Notes: generated by a model from the sequence alone, not told the origin. DNA of 5,797 bases from G963674505 sp964575975 (GCA_964575975.1 CAZNTU010000312.1:1-5797); one strand, 5' to 3'. Shown: positions 1 through 5,662, numbered from the stretch's first letter. Program-made: numbers and translations.

Positions 1-155
1 GGACGGAGGAAAGATTCTTCCCCTGTGCCGGGAGTGGACGGGAACAAAGCCGTTCTGTGATCCGAAAAAGCTCATTTATAAGCCTACGCCCTTGATTCCG
101 CCGGATTTTCAAACATTCCTTGCAAGTTCGACGGCATGTCTGTTATGTGGATGCC
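1..155. other. Left edge, no firm gene
   Basis: No complete gene or clear promoter is seen before trmO. Plus-strand frame 2 is open from base 2 and reads like protein for about 35 codons (including GTKPFCDPKKL), but it has no stop until base 1051 and would run through trmO in another frame, so a gene ending here cannot be called. The other two plus frames stop at bases 58-60 and about 103-105. On the minus strand an ATG near base 75 could start a gene running off the left edge, but no ribosome binding site supports it. Confidence 0.3.
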
Positions 156-863
156 ATGAAATACGAATTCGAACAAATCGGAACGATACGGTCCTGTTTC
201 AAGGAGAAGTTCGGCATACCCAGGCAGCCCGGGTTGGTTTCCGAGGCAAGGGCGCGGCTGGAGCTTTTTCCCCCTTACGGGACGAACGAAGCGGTGCGGG
301 GACTGGAGCAGTTTTCCCACATGTGGGTCGTCTTCGTGTTTCACGGAACAGTCGGACAGGGATGGCGTCCGACAATCAGACCGCCTCGGCTCGGGGGGAA
401 CGCGAAGATGGGCGTGTTCGCGTCGAGATCGCCGTTTCGCCCCAATCCCATCGGCATGTCGGCGGTCGAGATCGAGGAGATCGCAAGCGGGAACGGCCGG
501 GTTTTCATCGATATGAAAGGCGGCGATTTTCTGGACGGCACCCCCGTGTTGGATATCAAGCCGTTCGTGGCCTGGTCGGACTCTCCCGAAGGCTCGAAGG
601 GGGGCTATGCCTCCGGACGGCCAGAGCCCGCGCTCCGCGTGTGTTTTTCGGAACGCGCCGCCATCCAGTGCAGGCAAAGGGAAAGCGAAGGTCTGTCCGG
701 CCTTTTTTCGCTGATAAAGCATGTTGTCGAACAGGATCCGAGACCTTCGTACCACAGGAAAAGCTACCGGGAGCGCGTCTACGGCATGCGCCTCTTCGAT
801 ATGGACGTCAAATGGAAAGTCGATGGAAAAACGGCGACGGTATTGTCTCTCGAGCAAGCCTAA
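156..863 (+). CDS. trmO: tRNA (N6-threonylcarbamoyladenosine(37)-N6)-methyltransferase TrmO (TsaA/YaeB family)
   Basis: The 235-aa product is the length of E. coli TrmO. Known role of the family: SAM-dependent N6-methylation of t6A at position 37 of threonine tRNA, giving m6t6A, in the cytoplasm, to tune decoding. Visible family motifs in order are KFGIPRQPG (residues 18-26), HMWVVFVFH (55-63), RPPRLGGN (75-82), GVFASRSPFRPNPIG (86-100), DGTPVLDIKP (127-136) and, near the C-terminus, DPRPSY (194-199). The start chosen is the ATG at 156, because the conserved opening YEFEQIGTIRS begins directly after it and the length then matches; an in-frame TTG at 120 would add twelve residues with no family resemblance. 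No strong Shine-Dalgarno precedes 156. It is the only plus-strand gene here and shows no operon partner. The assignment is firm; only the start is slightly uncertain. Confidence 0.95.
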   Translation: MKYEFEQIGTIRSCFKEKFGIPRQPGLVSEARARLELFPPYGTNEAVRGLEQFSHMWVVFVFHGTVGQGWRPTIRPPRLGGNAKMGVFASRSPFRPNPIGMSAVEIEEIASGNGRVFIDMKGGDFLDGTPVLDIKPFVAWSDSPEGSKGGYASGRPEPALRVCFSERAAIQCRQRESEGLSGLFSLIKHVVEQDPRPSYHRKSYRERVYGMRLFDMDVKWKVDGKTATVLSLEQA

Positions 864-908
864 TGATCTTTCCGCGCAACGTTAAATTGGATGATACGGC
901 AGGGGACG

Positions 909-932
909 AAAAGCTCGCGGATGCTTCCGCGA
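909..932 (-). terminator. Possible terminator for the minus-strand small gene
   Basis: TCGCGGA (915-921) and TCCGCGA (926-932) form a perfect 7-base stem with a 4-base loop. Read on the minus strand the hairpin is followed by GCTTTT (complement of 909-914). It would end transcription arriving from the gene whose stop is at 1048, about 115 bases earlier. The T run is only four bases, so the call is tentative. Confidence 0.35.
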
Positions 933-973
933 AAACGCTCCTGAAAATCCGACAGGGGGTAAAACAAAATATT

Positions 974-1026
974 GTCGGGAAGTTCGAACCTTTCCGAAAG
1001 GCCCGGCGTCCCCGACACTGTTTTTC
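974..1026 (+). terminator. Possible Rho-independent terminator of trmO
   Basis: GTCGGG (974-979) pairs with CCCGAC (1011-1016). A smaller CCTTT/AAAGG hairpin lies inside, and the structure is followed by ACTG and five T residues (1021-1025). It lies about 110 bases past the trmO stop. The outer loop is long, so this is only a moderate call. Confidence 0.35.
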
Positions 1027-1047
1027 AATTCCCGGAAGGGCGAACGA

Positions 1048-1254
1048 TTAAAAAGAGAATTTTCTGAACAGAATATCTCTGCGTTGCCGTTCTTTTTTGG
1101 ACGACTCGGTTTTCTTCCTGACGTAGTCCGCTCCTTGCATCGCCATTCCTGCGGCTCTTTTCGCGCTCTTTGAAAAAATCTCCTTGCATTTCGGTGTCGT
1201 CGAGTATTTCCCGATCAAGGCCCCAGCCAATAACCAGACGAGTTGCTTATACAT
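1048..1254 (-). CDS. Small hypothetical protein with hydrophobic N-terminus
   Basis: A 68-aa protein with a hydrophobic N-terminal stretch (residues 5-16, ending GALIGK) followed by a strongly basic tail rich in Lys and Arg (about residues 28-65). The pattern suggests a single membrane-anchoring helix with a cytoplasmic basic domain; a cleavable signal is less likely, since no cleavage-site pattern follows. The ATG at 1254 has a good ribosome binding site, GAGGT, four bases upstream, which is the main reason to believe the gene. Layout (N-terminal helix, then a short charged region) loosely resembles small proteins of the DUF6110 type, but that is only an impression. It starts 42 bases after the stop of the orphan gene at 1297, so the two may share a transcript. 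Confidence 0.6.
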   Translation of the reverse strand: MYKQLVWLLAGALIGKYSTTPKCKEIFSKSAKRAAGMAMQGADYVRKKTESSKKERQRRDILFRKFSF

Positions 1255-1296
1255 GTTTACCTCGCTTTCATTGCGGATTGAATGTTGTTCGGACCA

Positions 1297-2271
1297 TCAT
1301 AATCCGATTTGGAAAAGAATGCAAGAAGCGAGAATTAAACAAACGGAGTGTTGCGCGGCCGTCAGAAGGGCGCGCCTGGAAGGGGTGGTCAAATGAATGT
1401 CTCCATCGACCGAGACGCCGGAATCGCGGGATTCGACAATTTCAAAGCAGCGGGCATCGTGTTTGGAAGAGGCTTCCATGAAAATTTCGCGACGAATTTC
1501 CGGCAAGCGCCTTTCTTCCGTCAATTTGGCGCGTCCCGTGGTTATTGTCGTTCCGCTTCGATACGAACGGTTGCAGGTCGATTCTCCCGGCACCGGGTTC
1601 GGGTTCGATGAGGTCGCATTCGCCGGTAACGAATCCCAATTTTTCATAAACACGGCATTGACGATGTCCTTTATTTTTTTTCCGTTTTTTTCGAGCGATA
1701 TGCCCAAAAAAAATTCAATTTCGACTTCCGAAAGCCACTTTTTGAAATTAATCGGCGTTTCTCGGAAAATACCGCTTTCAACGATCAATTTATCCAACTC
1801 GTCGATGCGCAACAAGCTTTCAAATTCGAAAGCGATTATCTTCTCCCGATAAAATTCCTCCAAAGCCCAGGCCAAAGCAGTCGGCGTAGACAAGCCGTAG
1901 GATTCCTTGATATTGTATTCGCCGCCAAACATATCCTTGAGCAGCAAACCGTTTTTAACCGAACGAAGAAAACAATTTTTAACATTTTTCGGGATTTTCG
2001 ACTCGGCTATCAATTCAAGATTTTTCAGCGATCGATGTCTTGCGTCGATTATGTTTCCTAGAAATTCTTTGTTGAAGATTTCAGCGTACAAGCACAAAGG
2101 GATCGTGGCAGCGGAACAAAGGACTCTTTTATTATTGCATACTTTGACGTTTCCAAAATACGCGTGGACGCTAGTACAGTAGTCCACGGTGGTTTCGGAA
2201 TCAATACCATACACCCTGATCTGGCTGTTATCGATTTTACACGGCGTTGCGAATTTTAACCTTGCTGGCAT
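1297..2271 (-). CDS. Orphan AT-rich hypothetical protein, possibly frame-damaged at the 3' end
   Basis: I do not recognise this 324-aa protein. The start chosen is the ATG at 2271, with GAGGTG (complement of 2279-2284) seven bases upstream. The frame is open back to an ATG at 2427, but that extension would contain the 26-base palindrome at 2378-2403 and has no ribosome binding site. Residues 10-215 look like genuine protein: strands and Cys residues (C11, C32, C45, C52, C60) at the N-terminus, then a helical, Lys/Glu-rich region (about 130-210). Codons here are markedly AT-rich compared with both neighbours, suggesting transfer from elsewhere. From about residue 216 the composition changes to Ser/Pro/Thr/Arg-rich, typical of reading a GC-rich gene out of frame, and another frame gives a more protein-like reading (see findings). 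The C-terminal end is hydrophobic. It could be a whole orphan gene or a gene with frameshifts; no function is proposed. Confidence 0.5.
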   Translation of the reverse strand: MPARLKFATPCKIDNSQIRVYGIDSETTVDYCTSVHAYFGNVKVCNNKRVLCSAATIPLCLYAEIFNKEFLGNIIDARHRSLKNLELIAESKIPKNVKNCFLRSVKNGLLLKDMFGGEYNIKESYGLSTPTALAWALEEFYREKIIAFEFESLLRIDELDKLIVESGIFRETPINFKKWLSEVEIEFFLGISLEKNGKKIKDIVNAVFMKNWDSLPANATSSNPNPVPGESTCNRSYRSGTTITTGRAKLTEERRLPEIRREIFMEASSKHDARCFEIVESRDSGVSVDGDIHLTTPSRRALLTAAQHSVCLILASCILFQIGL

Positions 2272-2278
2272 GCTTGAA

Positions 2279-2284
2279 CACCTC
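2279..2284 (-). promoter_or_regulatory. Ribosome binding site deciding the start at 2271
   Basis: GAGGTG on the minus strand, seven bases before the ATG at 2271. It supports the short form of the orphan gene over the longer frame opening at 2427. Confidence 0.5.
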
Positions 2285-2377
2285 GTCAAAAGACATAAGC
2301 CATCGTCGTACCAGAGTCGGGAATCGCGCGCATATGACAATTCTCCGCAATTTCCGCAATAAAGGATACCGGTTGAA

Positions 2378-2403
2378 AGAAGCGGCCGATATCGGCCGCT
2401 TCT
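2378..2403 (-). terminator. 26-base perfect palindrome, probable terminator of the DUF2325/STAS-like cluster
   Basis: The sequence is a perfect inverted repeat centred on GAT|ATC (between 2390 and 2391), with half-site AGAAGCGGCCGAT. As RNA it can form a GC-rich stem of about ten base pairs with a short loop; on the minus strand it ends in CTTCTTTC. It lies 99 bases after the stop of the 128-aa gene and before the orphan gene's start, where a terminator is expected. The T-rich tail is poor for a canonical terminator, and a perfect palindrome could also be a protein-binding site. Confidence 0.45.
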
Positions 2404-2502
2404 CGGTTCATCCTTGTTGTTTATCATGTATTTGTTGGTTCTTTGTTTTGCGCTTGTTGGTTTTTTACTCGTCGTCTTGTTCGGTGGAAGCGGAAGAAGA
2501 AT

Positions 2503-2889
2503 TTATTGGTTCGGTTCCGTGTCCGTGCCAAATTTTTCTCGCGAGCAGCGGCAATTTTGGCAATGGCCTTTGCACCGGCAACGGTTTTTGGGGAAGCATG
2601 CCACCACGTTGCTTCCCGCAGGGGCGATCCTATAGCCGTTTTCACCCTTGAAAAAAACCCGATCTGCCGGGACCCCGCTCAGACAAAGGTGGCAATACAA
2701 AACCCCGCAACCATATATTCCGACGTGGCGCAAGTTTTCCGTATCGACGAACACGTTTCCCCTGCCGTCGTAATTCTTGAAAAGGAACCTGATGAATTCC
2801 CAAGCGGCCTTTTCGTCGAAATCGCCGACGGGATTGACGAGCAAGTCGTCTTCTTCCCTTTCGAAATCGATTCGGAAATTTCCGCTCAT
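2503..2889 (-). CDS. STAS-like small protein with Cys-cluster C-terminal tail
   Basis: A 128-aa protein. Residues 4-95 have the alternating strand/helix pattern of a STAS-type (anti-sigma antagonist-like) fold: LLVNPVGDFDEKAAWEF (16-32), NVFVDTENLRHVGIYGCGVL (45-64) and FFKGENGYRIAPAGSNVV (79-96). The tail (104-115) carries C104, C106, C110, C113 and C115 in the pattern CxCx3Cx2CxC, suited to binding zinc or an Fe-S centre; more Cys occur at 61, 66, 69 and 98. I recall similar STAS-like proteins with Cys tails in Desulfovibrio-type genomes, but no function is established to my knowledge. The start is the ATG at 2889, preceded by GAGGTG at eight bases; the frame is open further upstream but composition there is unlike protein. 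Its start overlaps the stop of the preceding gene by four bases (ATGA), so the two are probably translationally coupled. The fold assignment is inference. Confidence 0.75.
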   Translation of the reverse strand: MSGNFRIDFEREEDDLLVNPVGDFDEKAAWEFIRFLFKNYDGRGNVFVDTENLRHVGIYGCGVLYCHLCLSGVPADRVFFKGENGYRIAPAGSNVVACFPKNRCRCKGHCQNCRCSREKFGTDTEPNQ

Positions 2890-3071
2890 GTTTTTTTCAC
2901 CTCGGCTATTTGCCCGTTTCTTCGATCGACGATCGCACGGATCTCCTCTCCGACAGGGTTGCGGATTTCCAGGCGGGAACGGCAATTGATCAGGCCCCGG
3001 ACTCCGAGTCCCTTTTTTTCTATGAATTTCGGGGTCCAAAACTCCGAAAACGGGTATGAATAGTTCGTCAT
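2886..3071 (-). CDS. Small hypothetical protein coupled to the STAS-like gene
   Basis: A 61-aa protein of unknown function. It is too short for a domain call; visible are an aromatic N-terminus (YSYPFSEFWTPKF, residues 4-16) and a mixed strand-like, charged C-terminal half (RLEIRNPVGEEIRAIVD, 33-49) with one Cys at 30. The ATG at 3071 follows AAGGAG with an eight-base spacing, a strong ribosome binding site, which favours it over longer in-frame starts whose extra residues are Arg/Gln-rich and unlike protein. Its TGA overlaps the next gene's ATG. It lies 86 bases after the DUF2325 gene without an evident terminator between them, so co-transcription is likely. Confidence 0.7.
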   Translation of the reverse strand: MTNYSYPFSEFWTPKFIEKKGLGVRGLINCRSRLEIRNPVGEEIRAIVDRRNGQIAEVKKT

Positions 3072-3157
3072 GCTATTGCTCCTTTCCATATGGATTTGTT
3101 GGAATTCGTCTCGTTTTCGATCCCGCCGTCGATCGCCCGTTCCCTGAACGCGGCTCT

Positions 3158-4417
3158 CTACAGCGGACAATTGATTCCGGGGCGCCAGTGATCGGCCTTT
3201 CGTATGGCCTGCGAGACGGCGCTCAGGCTGGAATTGTCGAGCATATGGACCGCTTTGTTATGCTTTTTCGCGAGGTTCTTCACGGCGGAACACGCCCCGT
3301 GGGAATTGCAGCTGACAGGGCAAAGAACGACGTCCGCCCTCTTGAGGCAGGACTCCAGCCTTTTGACGCCTTTCTTAATATAGCCGTCATGATACTCGAA
3401 AACGCCTCCGCTGTCTTCGATCAGTTTCCGATAGAGGGATTCCATCTTCGTTATTCCTCCGACGATCAAGACGCGCTTGCTGCACAAGTCGAACGCGGGA
3501 CAACTCGAATCGCAACGGTTCAGGGCGACCATGTCGGACATGATCTCTCCGAGTTCCTCCTCGAAACGTCCGTTGGACTCCAGCAGTCGCTCGATCTCCG
3601 AATTCAGCCTGCCGTTTTCCTCCTCCATGGTCCTCCTTAAGGAGTCGCTCTCCTTCGCGCGCTCGGCCATCGAGTTCAGCCGTTCCTGCAACGCCCGCTT
3701 TTCGCTCTCGAGTTCGGCGACGCGACAAGCAAGGCGGGAACCGGCAAATTCCTTTTCGAATCTTTTCTTCTCCTCTTCCGCGGCGGCCGCGGCCGACAGC
3801 AAATCCGCGTTTTCCTTCGCAAGCCGTTCGTTTTCCTTCGCCATCGAACGCCTGCTTCGCGCGGCCGTTTCGATTTGCGCCCGCAGCCCCTCGATTTCCG
3901 CTTGCTGAAAGGCCAGCTTTTTCTTCAAGGCGGCGCTTTGCTCCGCGTTGAAGTGCATGGCCATGTGGAACTCCCCGAAGATTTCCCTTTTCAAGGCGTC
4001 GGACAAATCCGGGCTGATCGCGGCGGCCCAAAGAAAGACTCCGGCGTCTCCGGATTTGAAGGACTTTTTAAACCGCGACACGAATTCCCCGTGGGGAAGC
4101 TCGAGCAAAGGTTCCGCCTCCTTGCCGTATTTTCGATGGAGCAGGCTGTCGATTCGTCTCGACACGTGGTTCTCGTCGTTCGAACACGACACGAGCGCCT
4201 CGTGGATTTCGAAGGGGCTCGACTTTTTGACGGAAAAGTCCGTCCTTTTCAGCAACTTGATCTGCTCCGGGAAAGTCAGGCACATTCCGACCAGCGGGCA
4301 TTTGAAAATGCGGTCGGTCTCCCAGTACTTCAGGCGTTTGTCGAGCATGCTCTCCCGCTCGTCGTTTCCTGCGTCGTCGATGCGGCGTTTGCACGCGCAC
4401 TGCTTGTTTCCATGCAT
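3158..4417 (-). CDS. Coiled-coil DUF2325 domain protein
   Basis: A 419-aa protein in three parts. Residues 1-150 form a mostly helical N-terminal region with early Cys residues (C7, C9, C40, C46). Residues about 155-300 are a long coiled coil dominated by Glu, Lys, Arg, Ala and Leu heptads, with an AAAAAEEEKKRFEKEF stretch near 209-224. A short Cys group (C302, C306, C312) leads into the C-terminal DUF2325 domain (315-405). Its marks are RVLIVGG (315-321), the EYHDG segment with H343 (341-345), and CPVSCNSHGACSAVK (366-380) before a final strand around HMLDNSSLSAV (391-401). The domain family has no settled biochemical role; the GG turn and conserved Cys/Ser/His suggest ligand or metal binding. 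The ATG at 4417 follows GGGAGG, which rules out the longer frame opening at 4597. It begins 29 bases after the 97-aa gene, so they form an operon. Confidence 0.9.
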   Translation of the reverse strand: MHGNKQCACKRRIDDAGNDERESMLDKRLKYWETDRIFKCPLVGMCLTFPEQIKLLKRTDFSVKKSSPFEIHEALVSCSNDENHVSRRIDSLLHRKYGKEAEPLLELPHGEFVSRFKKSFKSGDAGVFLWAAAISPDLSDALKREIFGEFHMAMHFNAEQSAALKKKLAFQQAEIEGLRAQIETAARSRRSMAKENERLAKENADLLSAAAAAEEEKKRFEKEFAGSRLACRVAELESEKRALQERLNSMAERAKESDSLRRTMEEENGRLNSEIERLLESNGRFEEELGEIMSDMVALNRCDSSCPAFDLCSKRVLIVGGITKMESLYRKLIEDSGGVFEYHDGYIKKGVKRLESCLKRADVVLCPVSCNSHGACSAVKNLAKKHNKAVHMLDNSSLSAVSQAIRKADHWRPGINCPL

Positions 4418-4446
4418 TTTCGGTTTCCTCCCGTTTTTCGGCGTGT

Positions 4447-4740
4447 TTATAGGCTGGATTCGATCAGCACGTCCGTCAGCTTTTTGCGCAAGGCCTCCAG
4501 TTTTTTGGACTTGAAGGCTTTCCGGCTGTCCTCGATGACTTCGATGGCCTCCTTGATGGCGTCCCGCAGCATCGTCTCCCGCGATTTGGCGGGGCATGGC
4601 TTCGAGAGCGCCTTGGAGTCGCCACCGTTCGGATTTTCCTCCGCCAAGGACGAGAGAAGGCAGCAGTGCAGGTCGAGTTTTCGGCCAAGATCGTTTATGG
4701 CGGCGTTGAGAGCGTCGAGGTCCTTCTTGGTTTCGGGCAT
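4447..4740 (-). CDS. Small helical hypothetical protein upstream of the DUF2325 gene
   Basis: A 97-aa, almost entirely helical protein. The N-terminal helix is followed by HCC (residues 25-27), a glycine-rich turn (ENPNGGD), KPCP with C49, and a C-terminal amphipathic region ending KAFKSKKLEALRKKLTDVL (75-93). Three Cys residues and a basic/acidic C-terminal helix suggest a partner of the adjacent coiled-coil protein, but this is inference. The ATG at 4740 is preferred because GAGGAGG (complement of 4753-4759) lies twelve bases before it, a long but usable spacing; the ATG at 4761 has no ribosome binding site and would put that sequence inside the gene. First gene of the DUF2325 operon. Confidence 0.7.
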   Translation of the reverse strand: MPETKKDLDALNAAINDLGRKLDLHCCLLSSLAEENPNGGDSKALSKPCPAKSRETMLRDAIKEAIEVIEDSRKAFKSKKLEALRKKLTDVLIESSL

Positions 4741-4769
4741 CGCGAATTTCAGCCTCCTCATTATGTTTT

Positions 4770-4780
4770 ATCTATCTAAC
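4770..4780 (-). promoter_or_regulatory. Possible operator of the DtxR-type repressor ahead of the DUF2325 operon
   Basis: Reads GTTAGATAGAT on the minus strand and shares GTTAG and GAT, at the same spacing, with the element in the repressor's own leader at 5652-5662. It lies 29 bases upstream of the start codon at 4740 in an AT-rich stretch where a promoter is expected. Operator function is inference from this match and position only. Confidence 0.3.
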
Positions 4781-4830
4781 TTGAAGCCCCTAAAAAAACG
4801 CGGTATCCTCCCTTCGCCCCGGATTGGCGC

Positions 4831-4857
4831 GATTTCCTCTTTTTTTCAGGGGAAATC
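4831..4857. repeat. Short inverted repeat in the intergenic gap
   Basis: GATTTCC (4831-4837) and GGAAATC (4851-4857) form a 7-base stem around a 13-base loop that contains a run of seven T. No T tract follows on either strand, so it is not called a terminator. Confidence 0.4.
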
Positions 4858-5046
4858 CAGGAATCCGCGTATGGTATTTGTCAAAAGTTGCGAACGGCCT
4901 GATTTGGACGCTCGCTGTCGCTATATCCGCAAATCGTTGGAAACTGCGCGTTTGGCTTTATGCAGGCAGGCCTCCGAACTTTTGCGCCGGCACGGACCTC
5001 GCAGAATCGAAAACCTCGGGAGGCGTTCGCCAGCCGCGATCGTTTT

Positions 5047-5631
5047 TCAGTCCGCCCCGCTCGGCTTTTCGCAAGGGCAACCCCTCGGTTCGTCGTTCAT
5101 GGCATCGAGACGATCCTTGATTTCGCAGGAAAACACATTTCCAATCAACTGGCATTTTTCGGGGTTAAGGCCGTTTTCCCGATATTGCTCGAAATGCTGG
5201 AGCCAGCTTTCGCCGGCCCGGGGGCATTTCTGTATGAACTCCATGAAATCGGTCAGGCTTTCCAGCGTTTCGACGCTTAACGCGTGCTCTATTTTGCATG
5301 CGTCCTCGTTGGCGATTCCATGGTCGACCTTCAGGATCCCGGTCAGGAACTCGAGCAGGATTTCGTGCCTGCGGCGCATTTCCTTGCCGACCATCAAACC
5401 GTCCTTGGTCAGCTCCACGTATTCGTACTTCTCGTAGTGGACCAGTCCCCTGTCCCGCAAGGTCTTGAGCATGGAGGTCACCGTCGGCATCTTCACGTCC
5501 ATCCGTTTGGCGATATCCCTGACCCGCACGACCTTTTTTTTCTTGTCGAGGTCGAATATCGCCTCCAGATAGTCCTCCATCACGGAAGTAAGAGGCTTGT
5601 CCGCCAATTTTTCCCTCACTTGGGTCAACAT
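5047..5631 (-). CDS. DtxR/MntR-family metal-dependent transcriptional repressor
   Basis: A 194-aa protein. Residues 15-75 are the winged helix-turn-helix: SVMEDYLEAIFDL, then VRVRDIAKRMDV and the recognition helix MPTVTSMLKTLRDRGLV, with the wing at YEKYEYVELTKDG. Residues 80-140 are the metal-binding dimerisation domain. By alignment from memory with B. subtilis MntR, the ligand positions are D20, E23, H89, C112, E115 and H116. D20/E23 match MntR, whereas C112 matches DtxR/IdeR, where MntR has Glu. The tail after residue 140 is longer than in MntR (about 142 aa) and shorter than the SH3-like domain of DtxR (about 226 aa total), and ends with GCPCEK (C185, C187). Known role of the family: Fe(II)- or Mn(II)-loaded dimers repress metal uptake genes. 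The ATG at 5631 has GGTGGGG closely upstream. No metal transporter lies in the window. Confidence 0.93.
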   Translation of the reverse strand: MLTQVREKLADKPLTSVMEDYLEAIFDLDKKKKVVRVRDIAKRMDVKMPTVTSMLKTLRDRGLVHYEKYEYVELTKDGLMVGKEMRRRHEILLEFLTGILKVDHGIANEDACKIEHALSVETLESLTDFMEFIQKCPRAGESWLQHFEQYRENGLNPEKCQLIGNVFSCEIKDRLDAMNDEPRGCPCEKPSGAD

Positions 5632-5651
5632 GTCCCCACCCTTTGTATTAG

Positions 5652-5662
5652 ATCACACTAAC
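5652..5662 (-). promoter_or_regulatory. Possible autoregulatory operator of the repressor
   Basis: Reads GTTAGTGTGAT on the minus strand, inside the dyad TTAG-N6-CTAA, with imperfect flanking TTTGT/ACAAA symmetry. It sits between the predicted transcription start and the ribosome binding site, where binding would block the gene's own expression. Inference from symmetry and position. Confidence 0.35.

Larger units (their letters stand above)
4741..5046. other. Intergenic stretch between the metalloregulator and the DUF2325 operon
   Basis: This 306-base gap contains no believable gene on either strand. It holds the ribosome binding site of the 97-aa gene (4753-4759), a GTTAGnnnGAT element (4770-4780), an AT-rich stretch that may be the operon promoter, and the inverted repeat at 4831-4857. 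No clear T-tailed terminator is seen directly after the regulator's stop at 5047, so read-through from the regulator into the operon is possible. Confidence 0.6.

Noticed and set aside
84..857. Minus-strand ORF of 257 codons opposite trmO
   Set aside because: Pro/Arg/His-rich shadow of the confidently identified trmO gene with no recognisable motifs.
92..1051. Plus-strand ORF of 319 codons overlapping trmO
   Set aside because: Arg/Gly-rich out-of-frame reading of trmO; only its ends look at all protein-like.
2344..2360. Two tandem copies of TCCGCAAT with a 9-base period
   Set aside because: Only two short copies; no evidence of a functional repeat or CRISPR structure.
2272..2427. Longer start for the orphan gene at 2427 with a CGNC pair
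   Set aside because: It would place the 26-base palindrome inside the coding region and has no ribosome binding site, whereas the ATG at 2271 has a well-spaced GAGGTG.
2424..2651. Short ORFs on both strands around 2414-2651
   Set aside because: They overlap the 3' end of the STAS-like gene and its downstream region, with no ribosome binding site or family pattern.
4860..4890. Minus-strand TTGACA near 4880 as a promoter of the DUF2325 operon
   Set aside because: No acceptable -10 sequence lies 15-19 bases downstream of it.
3875..5437. Plus-strand ORF of 520 codons
   Set aside because: It runs antisense to three supported minus-strand genes and the gap between them; composition is Ser/Arg/Phe-rich and no domain is seen, so it is a shadow frame.
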